Shown: positions 1 through 8,639 of the stretch, in pieces
How the letters are laid out: every line of letters starts with the position of its first letter
Position numbering within the stretch: position 1 is the stretch's first letter
Source of the DNA: Reichenbachiella ulvae
GTDB lineage: Bacteria > Bacteroidota > Bacteroidia > Cytophagales > Cyclobacteriaceae
NCBI RefSeq assembly: GCF_025833875.1
Contig: NZ_JAOYOD010000001.1
Span: forward strand, 3,224,001-3,288,000
DNA: 64,000 nt
Direction of reading: 5' to 3'
Translations under genes and position numbers: made by a program
Notes under the pieces: generated by a model
Database searches by the model: none
What the model was told of the DNA's origin: nothing
Seen by the model: the letters and a program-made list of their open reading frames with translations, nothing else

Positions 1-264
1 ATGAGAATTGCGCGCATAGCAATAAATACATCCATGCTCACAGCCCTGGTAGGGATTCATCGAATACTCAAATGGCAAATCAGGACTGGTGACTTTATTG
101 ACAATCGTCTTTGGATAGATCTTCTGAAAAGCCGTTTTCTTCTTTAGTGTTTCTCCATTGAGATGTAGGTGTTCATAGAACTCCTGGTCCATCTCAACCT
201 CACCTTTCAGGAACTGATTGTGTGGATTACTTTGCGCGCCTCGTCCGTTATTTTGATCTAACAT
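1..264 (-). CDS. PA0069-family radical SAM protein, N-terminal part (runs off the left edge)
   Basis: The first 88 codons are present; the rest lies beyond the left edge. Residues 70-84 read NPYQGCEHGCIYCYA, with Cys75, Cys79 and Cys82 forming the CxxxCxxC motif that binds the radical SAM 4Fe-4S cluster. The sequence around the cluster motif, and the preceding stretch on an aromatic-rich segment, match the PA0069 family, which is related to spore photoproduct lyase; no substrate is established for that family. The ATG at 264-262 is the only reasonable start, because the next upstream ATG in another frame meets a stop at once. The gene is followed upstream, on the same strand, by rmuC after a gap of 63 bases, so the two could be co-transcribed. 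A DNA-repair role is suggested only by the distant relationship and by the rmuC neighbour. Confidence 0.85.
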   Translation of the reverse strand, partial: MLDQNNGRGAQSNPHNQFLKGEVEMDQEFYEHLHLNGETLKKKTAFQKIYPKTIVNKVTSPDLPFEYSMNPYQGCEHGCIYCYARNSH

Positions 265-327
265 AGCATTCTCGAATCTCGATTCAAAAATGCTAATTAT
301 TTTAGTTTTTAACTAAATATTATAGCT

Positions 328-1662
328 TTATTCTCCAGACCTTTCCAGTAATTTTGGATCCATGTTTTTAGAAGCCTTGGCTCCTAGCTTTTTCATGTCC
401 TCGGCTCGCTTCACCAGATTCCCCGTTCCGTCATAGAGTTTTTTAGCCGACTCCTTATAGGCCTTTTGTGTCTGATCCAGATGACGACCGATTCCCTTTA
501 TATCTTCCACGAAAGCCACAAACTTATCGTACAGCGCACCTCCCTGTCGGGCAATCTCGATGGCATTTCGATTTTGGTACTCCTGCTTCCAGATACTCGC
601 TATCGTTCGTAGTGTAGCAATCAGGGTCGCAGGGCTCACGATGACGATATTCTTGGCATACGCATCGTTGAATAGCTCAGGATCTTTTTGAACCGCTATG
701 GAAAAAGCCGGTTCGACAGGGATAAACATTAGCACAAAATCCAGTCCCTCAACTCCGTAGAGGTTTTGATAATTTTTCTCACTCAAACCCTTGATATGAG
801 CACGCAGGGATAGCAAGTGCGATTTGATTTGCGCCTCTTTCTCCCCCGTATCATCCGTATTGGCATAACGCTCATAGGCAATCAAAGAAACTTTAGAGTC
901 CACAATCACACTCTTCTGATCTGGCAGTTGTACTACCACATCGGGCTGGTAGCGATTGCCTTCTTCGTCTTTTAAGGATTGCTGAATAAAATACTCTCTT
1001 CCCTTCTCAAGTCCCGACTTTTCGAGAATACTCTCAAGAATGAATTCGCCCCAGTTACCTTGGGCCTTTGTATCTCCTTTGAGGGCTTTGACTAGATTCT
1101 CTGCTTCTTTGGTGATCTTCTGATTCAGCTCTTTGAAGCCTGAGATTTGCTCTTTCAGGGCAGAGTTTCTTTCTATACTTTCCTTATTGGTTTGCTCGAC
1201 TTTCTTCTCAAACTCGACAATTTTATCCCCTAGTGGCTTGAGCAGTTCGCCAACCTGCAGCTTGTTTTGATCTGTAAACTTCTTGCTTTTTTCCTCGAAA
1301 ATCTCGTTGGCCAGATTCTTAAATTCTGCAGAAAATTTCTCCTTAATTTCATTCAGCTCCTGCTTCTGCGTTTTCAGATTCTCCTGCAGATTCTTGTAAT
1401 CAGACTCCAAACGGGCATACTGGTTGCTCAGGTGTAGCTTCTTATCTCTTTCGGTTCTTAGCTCTTCATTGATAGTGTTGATGTCCTTGCCCAGCTTTTC
1501 TGAACGATCGCGCTCGGCTGTCAATTGGTATTCCAGCTCCTTTGCTTTGAGCTGATCATCGGACTGTCCGCTATTCTGAAACTTAGATTTGGCCATGAAC
1601 CAGGCAATCACTGCGCCCAACACAAGACCAGTCAACAGGTAGATAAAATGAAATGCTTCCAT
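328..1662 (-). CDS. rmuC: RmuC family DNA recombination protein
   Basis: The 444-residue protein has the usual RmuC layout: a membrane anchor at residues 5-24, a long charged coiled coil at about 35-190, and the conserved RmuC domain at about 195-410. The domain opens with GNWGE (202-206) and carries QPDVVVQLPDQ followed by VDSK, so Asp241, Asp255 and Lys257 look like a PD-(D/E)xK nuclease-type core. RmuC limits inversions at short inverted repeats in E. coli; its biochemical activity is not well defined. Length and order of parts are normal for the family. The start is the ATG directly ahead of the membrane helix; a TAGATTTG box ends only four bases upstream of it. Confidence 0.93.
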   Translation of the reverse strand: MEAFHFIYLLTGLVLGAVIAWFMAKSKFQNSGQSDDQLKAKELEYQLTAERDRSEKLGKDINTINEELRTERDKKLHLSNQYARLESDYKNLQENLKTQKQELNEIKEKFSAEFKNLANEIFEEKSKKFTDQNKLQVGELLKPLGDKIVEFEKKVEQTNKESIERNSALKEQISGFKELNQKITKEAENLVKALKGDTKAQGNWGEFILESILEKSGLEKGREYFIQQSLKDEEGNRYQPDVVVQLPDQKSVIVDSKVSLIAYERYANTDDTGEKEAQIKSHLLSLRAHIKGLSEKNYQNLYGVEGLDFVLMFIPVEPAFSIAVQKDPELFNDAYAKNIVIVSPATLIATLRTIASIWKQEYQNRNAIEIARQGGALYDKFVAFVEDIKGIGRHLDQTQKAYKESAKKLYDGTGNLVKRAEDMKKLGAKASKNMDPKLLERSGE

Positions 1663-1666
1663 GCAA

Positions 1667-1674
1667 CAAATCTA
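1667..1674 (-). promoter_or_regulatory. possible -7 promoter box (TAGATTTG) of rmuC
   Basis: The minus strand reads TAGATTTG, an exact match to the Bacteroidota -7 consensus TAnnTTTG. It ends four bases before the rmuC ATG, which would give a transcript with almost no leader. No TTTG is found at the expected -33 distance, so this may be chance. Confidence 0.3.
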
Positions 1675-1783
1675 GACAGAGCCATCCAAATGAGACGACC
1701 TGTCAATTGCTTTCTTTGACAGAAAATCAAAAGCCTGTCCGCTAAAATTTCTTTCTGTCTATAAATCTTCCCAACTTTTCGGA

Positions 1784-2359
1784 ATGAAGTCAATCCCTAT
1801 CTATCTCACACTGCTTTTTCTGGCTTTGAGTGCCTGCAAAAATCACAAAGCGCCGAAAAAGGAAAACAAAGATTACGGTGATTTTGAGATATCGTCCTAC
1901 ACTCCGGATACACTCTATCGCTTTTGCGGAAATGAACTCCAGCTCCTTCCCAAAAACACCACCGATCAATACAGCTACTTTGTGCGAGGCGCCAAACTCA
2001 AAGCACAACCCAACGACCCAATGACCTTTTGGATCGAGCCATACAAAGAAAAAATCACCCTCCACGTCATCAAAAACGAAAATGACACGTCCTATCTATC
2101 CTATATCTCTATCAACATTCCAGACCCTATACTTTCTAAAAAAGCAGTAGGTGATTCGATAGACATCTCAGCAATACAGCCTGATAAAAAAATTCTCAAA
2201 CTGCTCCCCAATGATTGCGAATATCTATTCCGATACCACGGAGGATTGCAGAGCAAATTGCGATTTCACAAGGAGGAAGTTCCTGACCGAATGCCAGCTG
2301 TATTTCGAAAAAACTATGAGGGAGAAATGGTGCCCACCAGACTAAACACCAGGGAGTGA
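1784..2359 (+). CDS. small outer-surface lipoprotein of unknown function
   Basis: I do not recognise a family. Residues 1-18 are a lipoprotein signal peptide ending in the lipobox LSAC, with Cys18 as the lipidated residue. The mature part of about 173 residues is polar, lacks membrane helices and contains two further Cys residues in an FCGNEL segment and an NDCEY segment, which could form a disulfide in the periplasm. It stands alone, divergent from rmuC, with a gap of more than 230 bases before the next gene. A periplasmic or surface location is well supported; function is not. Confidence 0.75.
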   Translation: MKSIPIYLTLLFLALSACKNHKAPKKENKDYGDFEISSYTPDTLYRFCGNELQLLPKNTTDQYSYFVRGAKLKAQPNDPMTFWIEPYKEKITLHVIKNENDTSYLSYISINIPDPILSKKAVGDSIDISAIQPDKKILKLLPNDCEYLFRYHGGLQSKLRFHKEEVPDRMPAVFRKNYEGEMVPTRLNTRE

Positions 2360-2375
2360 GAAGGGTATAAAAAAA

Positions 2376-2398
2376 GGGTCCAAGAAAAACTTGAACCC
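2376..2398. terminator. hairpin downstream of the lipoprotein gene
   Basis: GGGTCCAAG (2376-2384) and CTTGAACCC (2390-2398) pair with one mismatch around an A5 loop. The run of A on the left means the T-tract follows the stem on the minus strand, not on the plus strand, so as a classical intrinsic terminator it would face the wrong way for the lipoprotein gene. The rest of 2399-2560 is AT-rich with nothing recognised. Confidence 0.4.
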
Positions 2399-2562
2399 CA
2401 AGGTCAAAAACTCAAAATAAAAAGGACTAATCAAATCTTAATCCACAACAACAAAACGAATATACGAGATTTTAAATCCAAAAAAAAATACCTCTAATAG
2501 AACTTGGCTCATATGACTTTTTAGTAATTCCGACCAAACCTAAATAATTCATTCTGATCGAC

Positions 2563-2592
2563 TTTGACGGCTGGCATTTTCGTTTAGATTTG
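2563..2592 (+). promoter_or_regulatory. Bacteroidota-type promoter of the BatA-dihydroorotase-like-DUF4199 operon
   Basis: TTTG at 2563-2566 is followed after 18 bases by TAGATTTG at 2585-2592. This fits the -33 TTTG and -7 TAnnTTTG elements used by the main Bacteroidota sigma factor. The box ends five bases before the ATG of the downstream gene, so the predicted transcript would be nearly leaderless. Confidence 0.6.
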
Positions 2593-2597
2593 CTGCG

Positions 2598-4604
2598 ATG
2601 AGCTTTGCAAATGTGACTTTCCTATGGGGGCTTTTGGCCTTGAGTATTCCGATCATTGTTCATCTATTTAATTTTCGGAAGGCCAAGGTTGTTCAGTTTT
2701 CGAACGTGCGTTTCCTGCATCAAGTCAGAAAGAAATCCTCTTCCAAACTTCAACTCAAGCAGCTTCTGGTATTGCTATGCAGGCTTTTGTTCATTGCATT
2801 TTTGGTTTTGGCCTTTGCTCAGCCTTTTATCCCTGGGCAAGAAGAGGGATTGAATTCCTCTTCTGTGATCTTATATGTTGACAACTCCGGCAGCATGAAC
2901 AACCTGAATCAGGAGAACACAGCCGCACTAACAAGTGCCAAATCCATGGCCGGCCAGTTGATAGATCTATACCCTACTGCCACCCAATTCAAAATACTGG
3001 ATAACGATTTCGGGTCACAATCCTACCATTTCAAATCCGCACAAAAGGCAAAAGATATAGTCGCAGAAATGGACTACTCTCCTGTGAGTCGCACAGGTCA
3101 AGAAGTAATAGACAAAATAATGGCTCTAAAAGACGAAGGGCAAGAAAGTGAGATTTTTCTGATCAGCGACGGACAAAGAAGCACTTTTGGTCAATTGGAT
3201 CAGGTGGCGGATAGTAGCTCCCAATACTACTACCTACCCATATCTACGCTGCAGAGCAACAACCTCTCGGTAGATTCGGTGTATCTCAATCACCCCTTCG
3301 TACTCGCTCACAACGACAATGTGTTAACTGCGCGAATCAAAAACAGTGGCAATTCTTCCATTGAGGATCTAATCGTCAAACTACAACTGAATGGTAAACA
3401 ATTCGCAAGTGTGGCCATCAATATCGATGCTCAATCCACTAAATCCATCCCTTTCGAATTGAGCAACCAGCTCCAACAATACAATGAAGGAAAAATCAGC
3501 TTTGAGGACTTCCCAGTTACCTTTGACAATGACTTTTACCTCTCTTTCAACCTCGCGCCTAAGATCAAAGTGACAGAGATCAAGTCTACTTCAGAAAAAA
3601 CTTACATTCAAAAAGTATTCGAAGACAATGCGCTTTTTGAGTTTCAATCCTTTGCCAGCGGTCAAATCGACTATCAGGTTTTGGAGGGTTCGGACCTGCT
3701 CATCTTCAATGCATTGGACGAAATCAACAACAGCCTGAATGCCCAGGTAGCCAACTTATTAAGCAGAAAAAAATCTGTACTGCTGATTCCGCATCCACAA
3801 GAAAGATTAGATGAAATCAAACAAGTGGGCTTACTCAACTATCAAAACATCAGCTCTCAAGAAAAAATTGAGTTAAAAGCTCCTGATCTGGAAAATCCAT
3901 TTTTCGCAGGGATCTTCGAGAGCTTGGATCAAAACACTGCACTACCAATGGCAGCTCCACTATTCAAAATAGCAGGTCTGCAGCAAAGCCTATTGGAGCT
4001 AAAAACCGGGCAGTCTCTACTGAGCAAAATCAGCGGACAAGGCAACCTTTATGTGCTGAGCACACCCCTCATTACCGAACAGACCAATTTCTTTCGACAT
4101 GCATTTTTCGTCCCAACGATGCAGCGAATCGCTGAACTAAGCGCCAGCAGCAGCAATAGACTCTACTATACGGCAGACCACAGCAACATCTCGATCACGC
4201 TCGACAGCATCAATCACCAGAAACTCTATGAATTGACACCTTACAGCCATGAAGGTAATGCACTGATACCCTCGCAGAGACTGGTACAAAACCAGCTGGT
4301 CATGGATTTCCCCAAATATTTGCTCAAACCTGGCAATTATCAACTGAAGTCGGACCAACAAACACTTGGCTTTGTTTCCTTTAATCAGGCGCCTGAGGAA
4401 TCACAACTTGAGACACTTGATTCAGAAGAATTTGAAGCGCTGTATGCCGGACTGGAAAACATGGAGCGATTCGAAAAACTAAACAGTCAAAACTTCAGCC
4501 AAACCATGAAAGAAAAATACCACAGCATTGAGTTATGGAAATATGCTTTACTTTTGTCAGTGGTATTTTTAATAGCCGAATCCTTGCTACTAAGATTTTT
4601 ATAA
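2598..4604 (+). CDS. BatA domain / von Willebrand factor A membrane protein
   Basis: The 668-residue protein begins with the double-transmembrane BatA domain: helices at about 8-23 and 54-75 with an Arg/Lys-rich cytoplasmic loop between them. A vWA-like domain follows, with the metal-site signature DNSGSM at 95-100 (D-x-S-x-S). The large middle part is periplasmic and a last helix at about 646-666 closes the protein. In Bacteroidota such proteins belong to the Bat/aerotolerance-like group often found with MoxR ATPases, but here the MoxR gene is 40 kb away. The stop codon directly abuts the next ATG, so translation is probably coupled to the dihydroorotase-like gene. The ATG matches the family N-terminus and the upstream promoter. 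Confidence 0.88.
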   Translation: MSFANVTFLWGLLALSIPIIVHLFNFRKAKVVQFSNVRFLHQVRKKSSSKLQLKQLLVLLCRLLFIAFLVLAFAQPFIPGQEEGLNSSSVILYVDNSGSMNNLNQENTAALTSAKSMAGQLIDLYPTATQFKILDNDFGSQSYHFKSAQKAKDIVAEMDYSPVSRTGQEVIDKIMALKDEGQESEIFLISDGQRSTFGQLDQVADSSSQYYYLPISTLQSNNLSVDSVYLNHPFVLAHNDNVLTARIKNSGNSSIEDLIVKLQLNGKQFASVAINIDAQSTKSIPFELSNQLQQYNEGKISFEDFPVTFDNDFYLSFNLAPKIKVTEIKSTSEKTYIQKVFEDNALFEFQSFASGQIDYQVLEGSDLLIFNALDEINNSLNAQVANLLSRKKSVLLIPHPQERLDEIKQVGLLNYQNISSQEKIELKAPDLENPFFAGIFESLDQNTALPMAAPLFKIAGLQQSLLELKTGQSLLSKISGQGNLYVLSTPLITEQTNFFRHAFFVPTMQRIAELSASSSNRLYYTADHSNISITLDSINHQKLYELTPYSHEGNALIPSQRLVQNQLVMDFPKYLLKPGNYQLKSDQQTLGFVSFNQAPEESQLETLDSEEFEALYAGLENMERFEKLNSQNFSQTMKEKYHSIELWKYALLLSVVFLIAESLLLRFL

Positions 4605-5867
4605 ATGAGCATTTTTATAAGGGAAGCCAAAGTTTTGGATCCGCAATCTTCTCACCACAACAAGGTTGTAAACATCCTGATCAAAGAGGGAAAGATCATC
4701 TCCATCGACCAAAAAGAACATCGCGCAGATACTGTCATTGATGCCAATGGACAGTATGTGATGCCGGGGCTTTTTGATATGAAAGCCAACTTCTGTGACC
4801 CGGGATTCGAGCACAAAGAAGACATTCATAGCGGTTGCCAGTTGGCAGCAGCTTCAGGCTTTACAGGAGTGGCTTTGATCCCAAATACAGATCCCGTCGT
4901 TCAAACGAAAAGCCACATCGAATACACCAAATCAAAGAGTCGCGACTATCTGACAGACGTATATCCGATAGCAGCAGTGACCCTGGATGCCAAAGGCGAA
5001 GATCTGACTGAGATGATCGATCTGCACGAAGCGGGCGCCATTGCCTTCTCCGACGGTGAGCAACCAATGTGGCATACCGACATCATGCTGAAGTCCCTGA
5101 TCTACCTTCAGAAATTCGATGGCCTGCTAATCAACCAGCCAGAAGATAAGCTTCTGACTCGTTTTGGCTCGATGAACGAAGGGATCGTAAGCACCGGGCT
5201 GGGACTAAAAGGCATGCCAGCCCTGGCAGAGCACCTGATGATCAAAAGAGACCTGGACATCCTGGCCTACAGTGGTGGACGACTGCACTTTTCTAACATC
5301 TCTTCCAAAGAAAGTGTGAAGCTGATCAAACAGGCTAAGAAAAAAGGACTGAATGTGACCTGCGATGTGAGCATACATCACCTGATTCATACGGACGCTG
5401 ATTTGGAAGATTACGACTCCAACTACAAAATCAACCCTCCGCTACGTGAGGAAAAAGACAGAAAAGCACTCATCAAAGGACTGAAAGAAGGTATCATAGA
5501 TGTAATCGTAAGTGCGCATAGTCCACAAGACGAAGAAAGCAAGAAATTGGAATATGATCTTGCAGAAAATGGAATCCTGGGACTCCAGACGATGATACCT
5601 GCTCTGCTTTCCTTATCAGAAGAATTGGAGCCAGCAGAATGGGTGAGCAAACTCACCTCTGCACCTCGCGAGATTCTAAAATTGCCAAAAGTGATCCTCG
5701 AAGAAAACAGTACAACCAACCTGACACTGATGAATCCACAGACCAGCTGGGTATATGACAAGGATAGTAACCTGAGCCAATCGGTCAATAGTCCGTGGTT
5801 TGGTCAGGAACTCACGGGTAAAATCACTGCCACGATCAATGGCACCAAAGAACACCTGTCAGAATGA
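4605..5867 (+). CDS. dihydroorotase-like amidohydrolase lacking metal-binding residues
   Basis: The 420-residue protein has the length and fold markers of a class I dihydroorotase: GLFDM at 55-59, DPGFEHKED at 65-73, GFTGVALIPNTDP, GLKGMPALAE and a C-terminal amidohydrolase segment. However, the HxH that binds zinc after GLxDM is replaced by Lys60-Ala61-Asn62, the His of the usual HVST segment is Asn231 (SNISS), and the catalytic Asp of TDHAPH is Ala304 (SAHSP). The His pair at 258-259 remains. Dihydroorotase makes dihydroorotate from carbamoyl aspartate in pyrimidine synthesis; this copy is unlikely to do so by the normal mechanism. Similar non-canonical copies are commonly annotated pyrC in Bacteroidota, and a structural role beside aspartate transcarbamoylase is known for some inactive dihydroorotases. 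It overlaps the next gene by ATGA. Confidence 0.85.
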   Translation: MSIFIREAKVLDPQSSHHNKVVNILIKEGKIISIDQKEHRADTVIDANGQYVMPGLFDMKANFCDPGFEHKEDIHSGCQLAAASGFTGVALIPNTDPVVQTKSHIEYTKSKSRDYLTDVYPIAAVTLDAKGEDLTEMIDLHEAGAIAFSDGEQPMWHTDIMLKSLIYLQKFDGLLINQPEDKLLTRFGSMNEGIVSTGLGLKGMPALAEHLMIKRDLDILAYSGGRLHFSNISSKESVKLIKQAKKKGLNVTCDVSIHHLIHTDADLEDYDSNYKINPPLREEKDRKALIKGLKEGIIDVIVSAHSPQDEESKKLEYDLAENGILGLQTMIPALLSLSEELEPAEWVSKLTSAPREILKLPKVILEENSTTNLTLMNPQTSWVYDKDSNLSQSVNSPWFGQELTGKITATINGTKEHLSE

Positions 5868-6391
5868 GAGACTTGCTAAAAATATCAGCTAGATATGGAT
5901 TGATTGGTAGCGCATTGATCATCATTATGTTTTTGGTTTTCTACTTTTCAGATGAAAACCCACTTCAAGAACTTCAGATGTTCGATTTATTCATCATCCC
6001 AATTTTCGTTTTCTTCGGTGTAAAAGAATTCAGAGATCGATACAATGGTGAATTGCTTAAATACTGGGAAGGAATGACTACCGGTACGATCATCGCCCTA
6101 CTCATCGCCGGAATAACTGCTCTATTCTTGTACCTATTCGTAGGATGGATCGATACCTCATTATTACCAGAACATATTGAAATTCTATTGGGTAACCTGG
6201 AAGAGACTAGAGACAAGATCGTAGAAGAAATGGGAGCTGATTCCTACATCGAATCTTACGAAAAAGTCAAAGGCACCACCTTGCGAGACATCGTGATTGA
6301 TAGTTTTGCCAAAAAAATCATAATTGGATTTTTGATAACTAGTGTGGTAGCCGTAGTATTGAAGCGAAAAGAATTGAAGCCTAAGAGTTAA
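5864..6391 (+). CDS. DUF4199 membrane protein (first copy)
   Basis: The 175-residue protein has four predicted membrane helices: about 12-28, 42-54, 71-92 and 150-166, with a soluble loop between the third and fourth. This pattern and the gene position match DUF4199, a Bacteroidota family of unknown function. The start overlaps the dihydroorotase-like stop as ATGA, a sign of translational coupling. A second copy follows after 41 bases, and both precede a dolichol-phosphate-mannose-synthase-like glycosyltransferase; this order is common in the phylum and suggests a membrane-linked envelope task, which is inference. Confidence 0.8.
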   Translation: MRDLLKISARYGLIGSALIIIMFLVFYFSDENPLQELQMFDLFIIPIFVFFGVKEFRDRYNGELLKYWEGMTTGTIIALLIAGITALFLYLFVGWIDTSLLPEHIEILLGNLEETRDKIVEEMGADSYIESYEKVKGTTLRDIVIDSFAKKIIIGFLITSVVAVVLKRKELKPKS

Positions 6392-6432
6392 ACCTGTCTT
6401 CAGCTAGGAGACTCATTAAACACTAATAAATA

Positions 6433-6990
6433 GTGAATTACGAATTAAACAAAAAAGGCCTGTTACATGGTGCATTGATTGGATTGGTTGGCATTACCAT
6501 TTCGTTGATGGCTTATTTGATTAGCAATGATGCATACTTCAGCTGGAGAAGTGTCACTGTGATGATTGTATCATTTGTGCTTTTGATTTTTCTAGGACGA
6601 AAAGAAAGAAGAGAAAACCACAATGGCTATCTGGAATATGGTGCCGCCTATTGGTATTGTTCTATCGCCCTTTTCATCATGATTTATCTCAATGAGATCT
6701 TTTACATCATGGTATTCAATGTATTCGATCCCGGGCTTCAAGATGTATTTATTGAGCAAAGTGTAGAATCTACGGAGCAGGTTTTCATGATGTTCGAATC
6801 TGACCAAAGTAAAATCGATGAGACTGTATTGGAAATCGAACGAGAGCTGAAGAACACTTTCAAACCCATGGCCCTACTAGCACACAGCTGGCAATTTTTG
6901 ATGCAAGCCATGTTCGTTGGACTAATCGCCGCCCTATTCCTACGCAAAAACCCACCGCTTTTCGAAGAAGTAGAAGAAGAAAATTCATGA
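6433..6990 (+). CDS. DUF4199 membrane protein (second copy, GTG start)
   Basis: This 185-residue paralogue of the preceding gene has the same four-helix plan (about 12-30, 38-54, 70-92, 148-167) with a longer acidic loop and an acidic tail. The start must be GTG at 6433: an in-frame TAA lies six bases upstream and the first ATG in frame would remove part of the first helix. The gene ends in an ATGA overlap with the glycosyltransferase, so the pair is translationally coupled. Tandem duplication within the operon is likely, although the two copies are now very different. Function unknown. Confidence 0.78.
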   Translation: MNYELNKKGLLHGALIGLVGITISLMAYLISNDAYFSWRSVTVMIVSFVLLIFLGRKERRENHNGYLEYGAAYWYCSIALFIMIYLNEIFYIMVFNVFDPGLQDVFIEQSVESTEQVFMMFESDQSKIDETVLEIERELKNTFKPMALLAHSWQFLMQAMFVGLIAALFLRKNPPLFEEVEEENS

Positions 6991-7961
6991 GTCAAGCCCT
7001 CCAAATTTCCGTCATAGTCCCTTTGCTCAACGAGGAAGAATCCCTTCCTGAACTAAGCGCGTGGATCGATAGGGTGATGACCGAGAACAGTTTTAGTTAT
7101 GAACTGCTCTTCATAGACGATGGTAGTACTGATCAGTCCTGGGAGGTCATCTGCCAATTGAAAGAAAAGAACAGCAACATCAAAGCCATACAGTTCAACC
7201 GAAACTATGGAAAATCTGCTGCGCTAGACATAGGCTTCAAACAGGTGATTGGCGAAGTAGTGATCACGATGGATGCCGACCTGCAAGACAGTCCCGACGA
7301 AATACCGGAACTCTACGCCATGGTAAAAGGCGAAGACTATGACCTGGTATCGGGATGGAAAAAAAAGCGCTATGACCCTATCATGAAAACCATCCCTTCC
7401 AAACTCTTTAACAGGGTGGCAAGAGGGTTTTCAGGAGTTAAGCTCCACGATTTTAATTGTGGGCTCAAGGCCTATAAAAACAAGGTGGTCAAATCCATAG
7501 ATGTGTATGGAGAGATGCATCGCTACATTCCATTTATCGCTAAGGGAAATGGATTCAATAATATTGGTGAAAAGGTAGTTCAGCATCAGGCCAGAAAATA
7601 TGGCACCACCAAATTCGGTTTAGAAAGATTCATTTTTGGGTTCCTGGACCTGCTTTCGATCTCATTCGTTAGCAAATTCAGAAAGCGCCCTATGCACTTT
7701 TTCGGGACATTGGGAACACTTTCGTTTCTGGTAGGTAGTATTATCACAATATGGGTCGTAGCTCGTAAAATCTACGAAATCCAAATGGACTTACCAGCCA
7801 GAGACATCGTGGCACAGCCCTTGTTTTTCATGGCACTGGTCGCGATCGTCATAGGGGTACAGCTTTTCCTCACAGGCTTTATCGGAGAAATGATGATCCA
7901 GGTATCACCCAAAAAAGATGATTATTTGGTAAGTGAGAAGTTGGGGATTGAAGGGGAATAA
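6987..7961 (+). CDS. GT2 glycosyltransferase, dolichol/polyprenyl-phosphate sugar synthase type
   Basis: Residues 1-220 form a GT-A domain with VPLLNEEESLPEL near the start, DDGSTD at 44-49 and the metal-binding DxD as Asp96-Ala97-Asp98 (MDADLQDSPDE). Two C-terminal membrane helices at about 235-260 and 273-300 are typical of the DPM1/GtrB-like group that moves a sugar from a nucleotide donor to a polyprenyl phosphate. The acceptor and sugar cannot be told from the sequence. It is the last gene of the operon that starts at 2598. The 324-residue length is normal. Confidence 0.9.
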   Translation: MSQALQISVIVPLLNEEESLPELSAWIDRVMTENSFSYELLFIDDGSTDQSWEVICQLKEKNSNIKAIQFNRNYGKSAALDIGFKQVIGEVVITMDADLQDSPDEIPELYAMVKGEDYDLVSGWKKKRYDPIMKTIPSKLFNRVARGFSGVKLHDFNCGLKAYKNKVVKSIDVYGEMHRYIPFIAKGNGFNNIGEKVVQHQARKYGTTKFGLERFIFGFLDLLSISFVSKFRKRPMHFFGTLGTLSFLVGSIITIWVVARKIYEIQMDLPARDIVAQPLFFMALVAIVIGVQLFLTGFIGEMMIQVSPKKDDYLVSEKLGIEGE

Positions 7962-7989
7962 TTTGGCTCAAAATAAAACAACTATAATT

Positions 7990-8358
7990 CTACCAATTCA
8001 ATATCTCGAATTCTAGTGAAGTGCTTTTTATTTCGTGCAAAACCGGCATATCATGAACCAAAGCTGTAGCGGCTATAAATATATCCCTAAACTCAATCAA
8101 TTGATTTTGCTTCCTTAGTTCATGGTATATACTACCCGCTTTTTCCGAAACAATTTTAGTAAAAGACAAAACTGGAATATCTTCAGTCAAAGTTTGGATA
8201 TCTCGCCATTTCTCAGGAGAAATAGCTCCCATGTACAATTCATAAAGACTTATCGAGCTGATATAGATTTCTGAGTTATCTGGCAGGTTGATTAAAGATG
8301 TTTTTAATTTATTGCTTGCCCTGAGGAACTCGATAAACACGCCAGTATCAACTACCAT
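7990..8358 (-). CDS. PIN-domain toxin, VapC family
   Basis: A 122-residue PIN domain: Asp4 in MVVDTGVFIEFL, Glu40 in SLYELYMGA and Asp92 in FRDIFIAATAL form the acidic Mg-binding set of PIN ribonucleases. The fourth position usually filled by Asp near the C-terminus is not obvious (LHEIKS here). VapC toxins cut RNA, often initiator tRNA or rRNA loops. The gene overlaps the upstream antitoxin gene by seven bases, the usual antitoxin-first order. Family membership is firm; the RNA target is unknown. Confidence 0.85.
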   Translation of the reverse strand: MVVDTGVFIEFLRASNKLKTSLINLPDNSEIYISSISLYELYMGAISPEKWRDIQTLTEDIPVLSFTKIVSEKAGSIYHELRKQNQLIEFRDIFIAATALVHDMPVLHEIKSTSLEFEILNW

Positions 8359-8576
8359 TCTTCTACCTTCAATTGGTTAATTGTCTTTCCTCCCTCTTCC
8401 AATTGATCGATATCCTCCTGAGTCCATGTAGAAACACTCTTAATTTTATTCTTCCAGCCCTTCATATCGAAAGCGCTCCTTCCCTTATGTTTGGACAACA
8501 ATGCGTCTAGAAAATCTTTTACTTCTTCCTGAACACTGGGTGGTAATTCATTATATTTTAGCAATACATCATTCAT
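8352..8576 (-). CDS. antitoxin of the PIN-domain module (DUF2281/VapB-like)
   Basis: The 74-residue protein starts MNDVLLKYNELP and has the N-terminal helix pattern PPSVQEEVKDFLDALL that is typical of DUF2281 antitoxins, followed by a flexible acidic/basic C-terminal part likely to wrap the toxin. An upstream in-frame ATG at 8603 would add nine residues that do not look like the family, so the start at 8576 is preferred. It overlaps the toxin gene by seven bases. DNA-binding autoregulation is usual in this class; no clear operator was seen upstream. Confidence 0.75.
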   Translation of the reverse strand: MNDVLLKYNELPPSVQEEVKDFLDALLSKHKGRSAFDMKGWKNKIKSVSTWTQEDIDQLEEGGKTINQLKVEEW

Positions 8577-8639
8577 TATATAATAATAACGAATTTCCAG
8601 CAACTTCGGTTTATCTCCTAAAAATGAAGTACGAGAAGA

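Noticed and set aside
1525..1719. Short plus-strand frame across the rmuC start
   Set aside because: It overlaps rmuC coding sequence and its upstream region, and has no family likeness.
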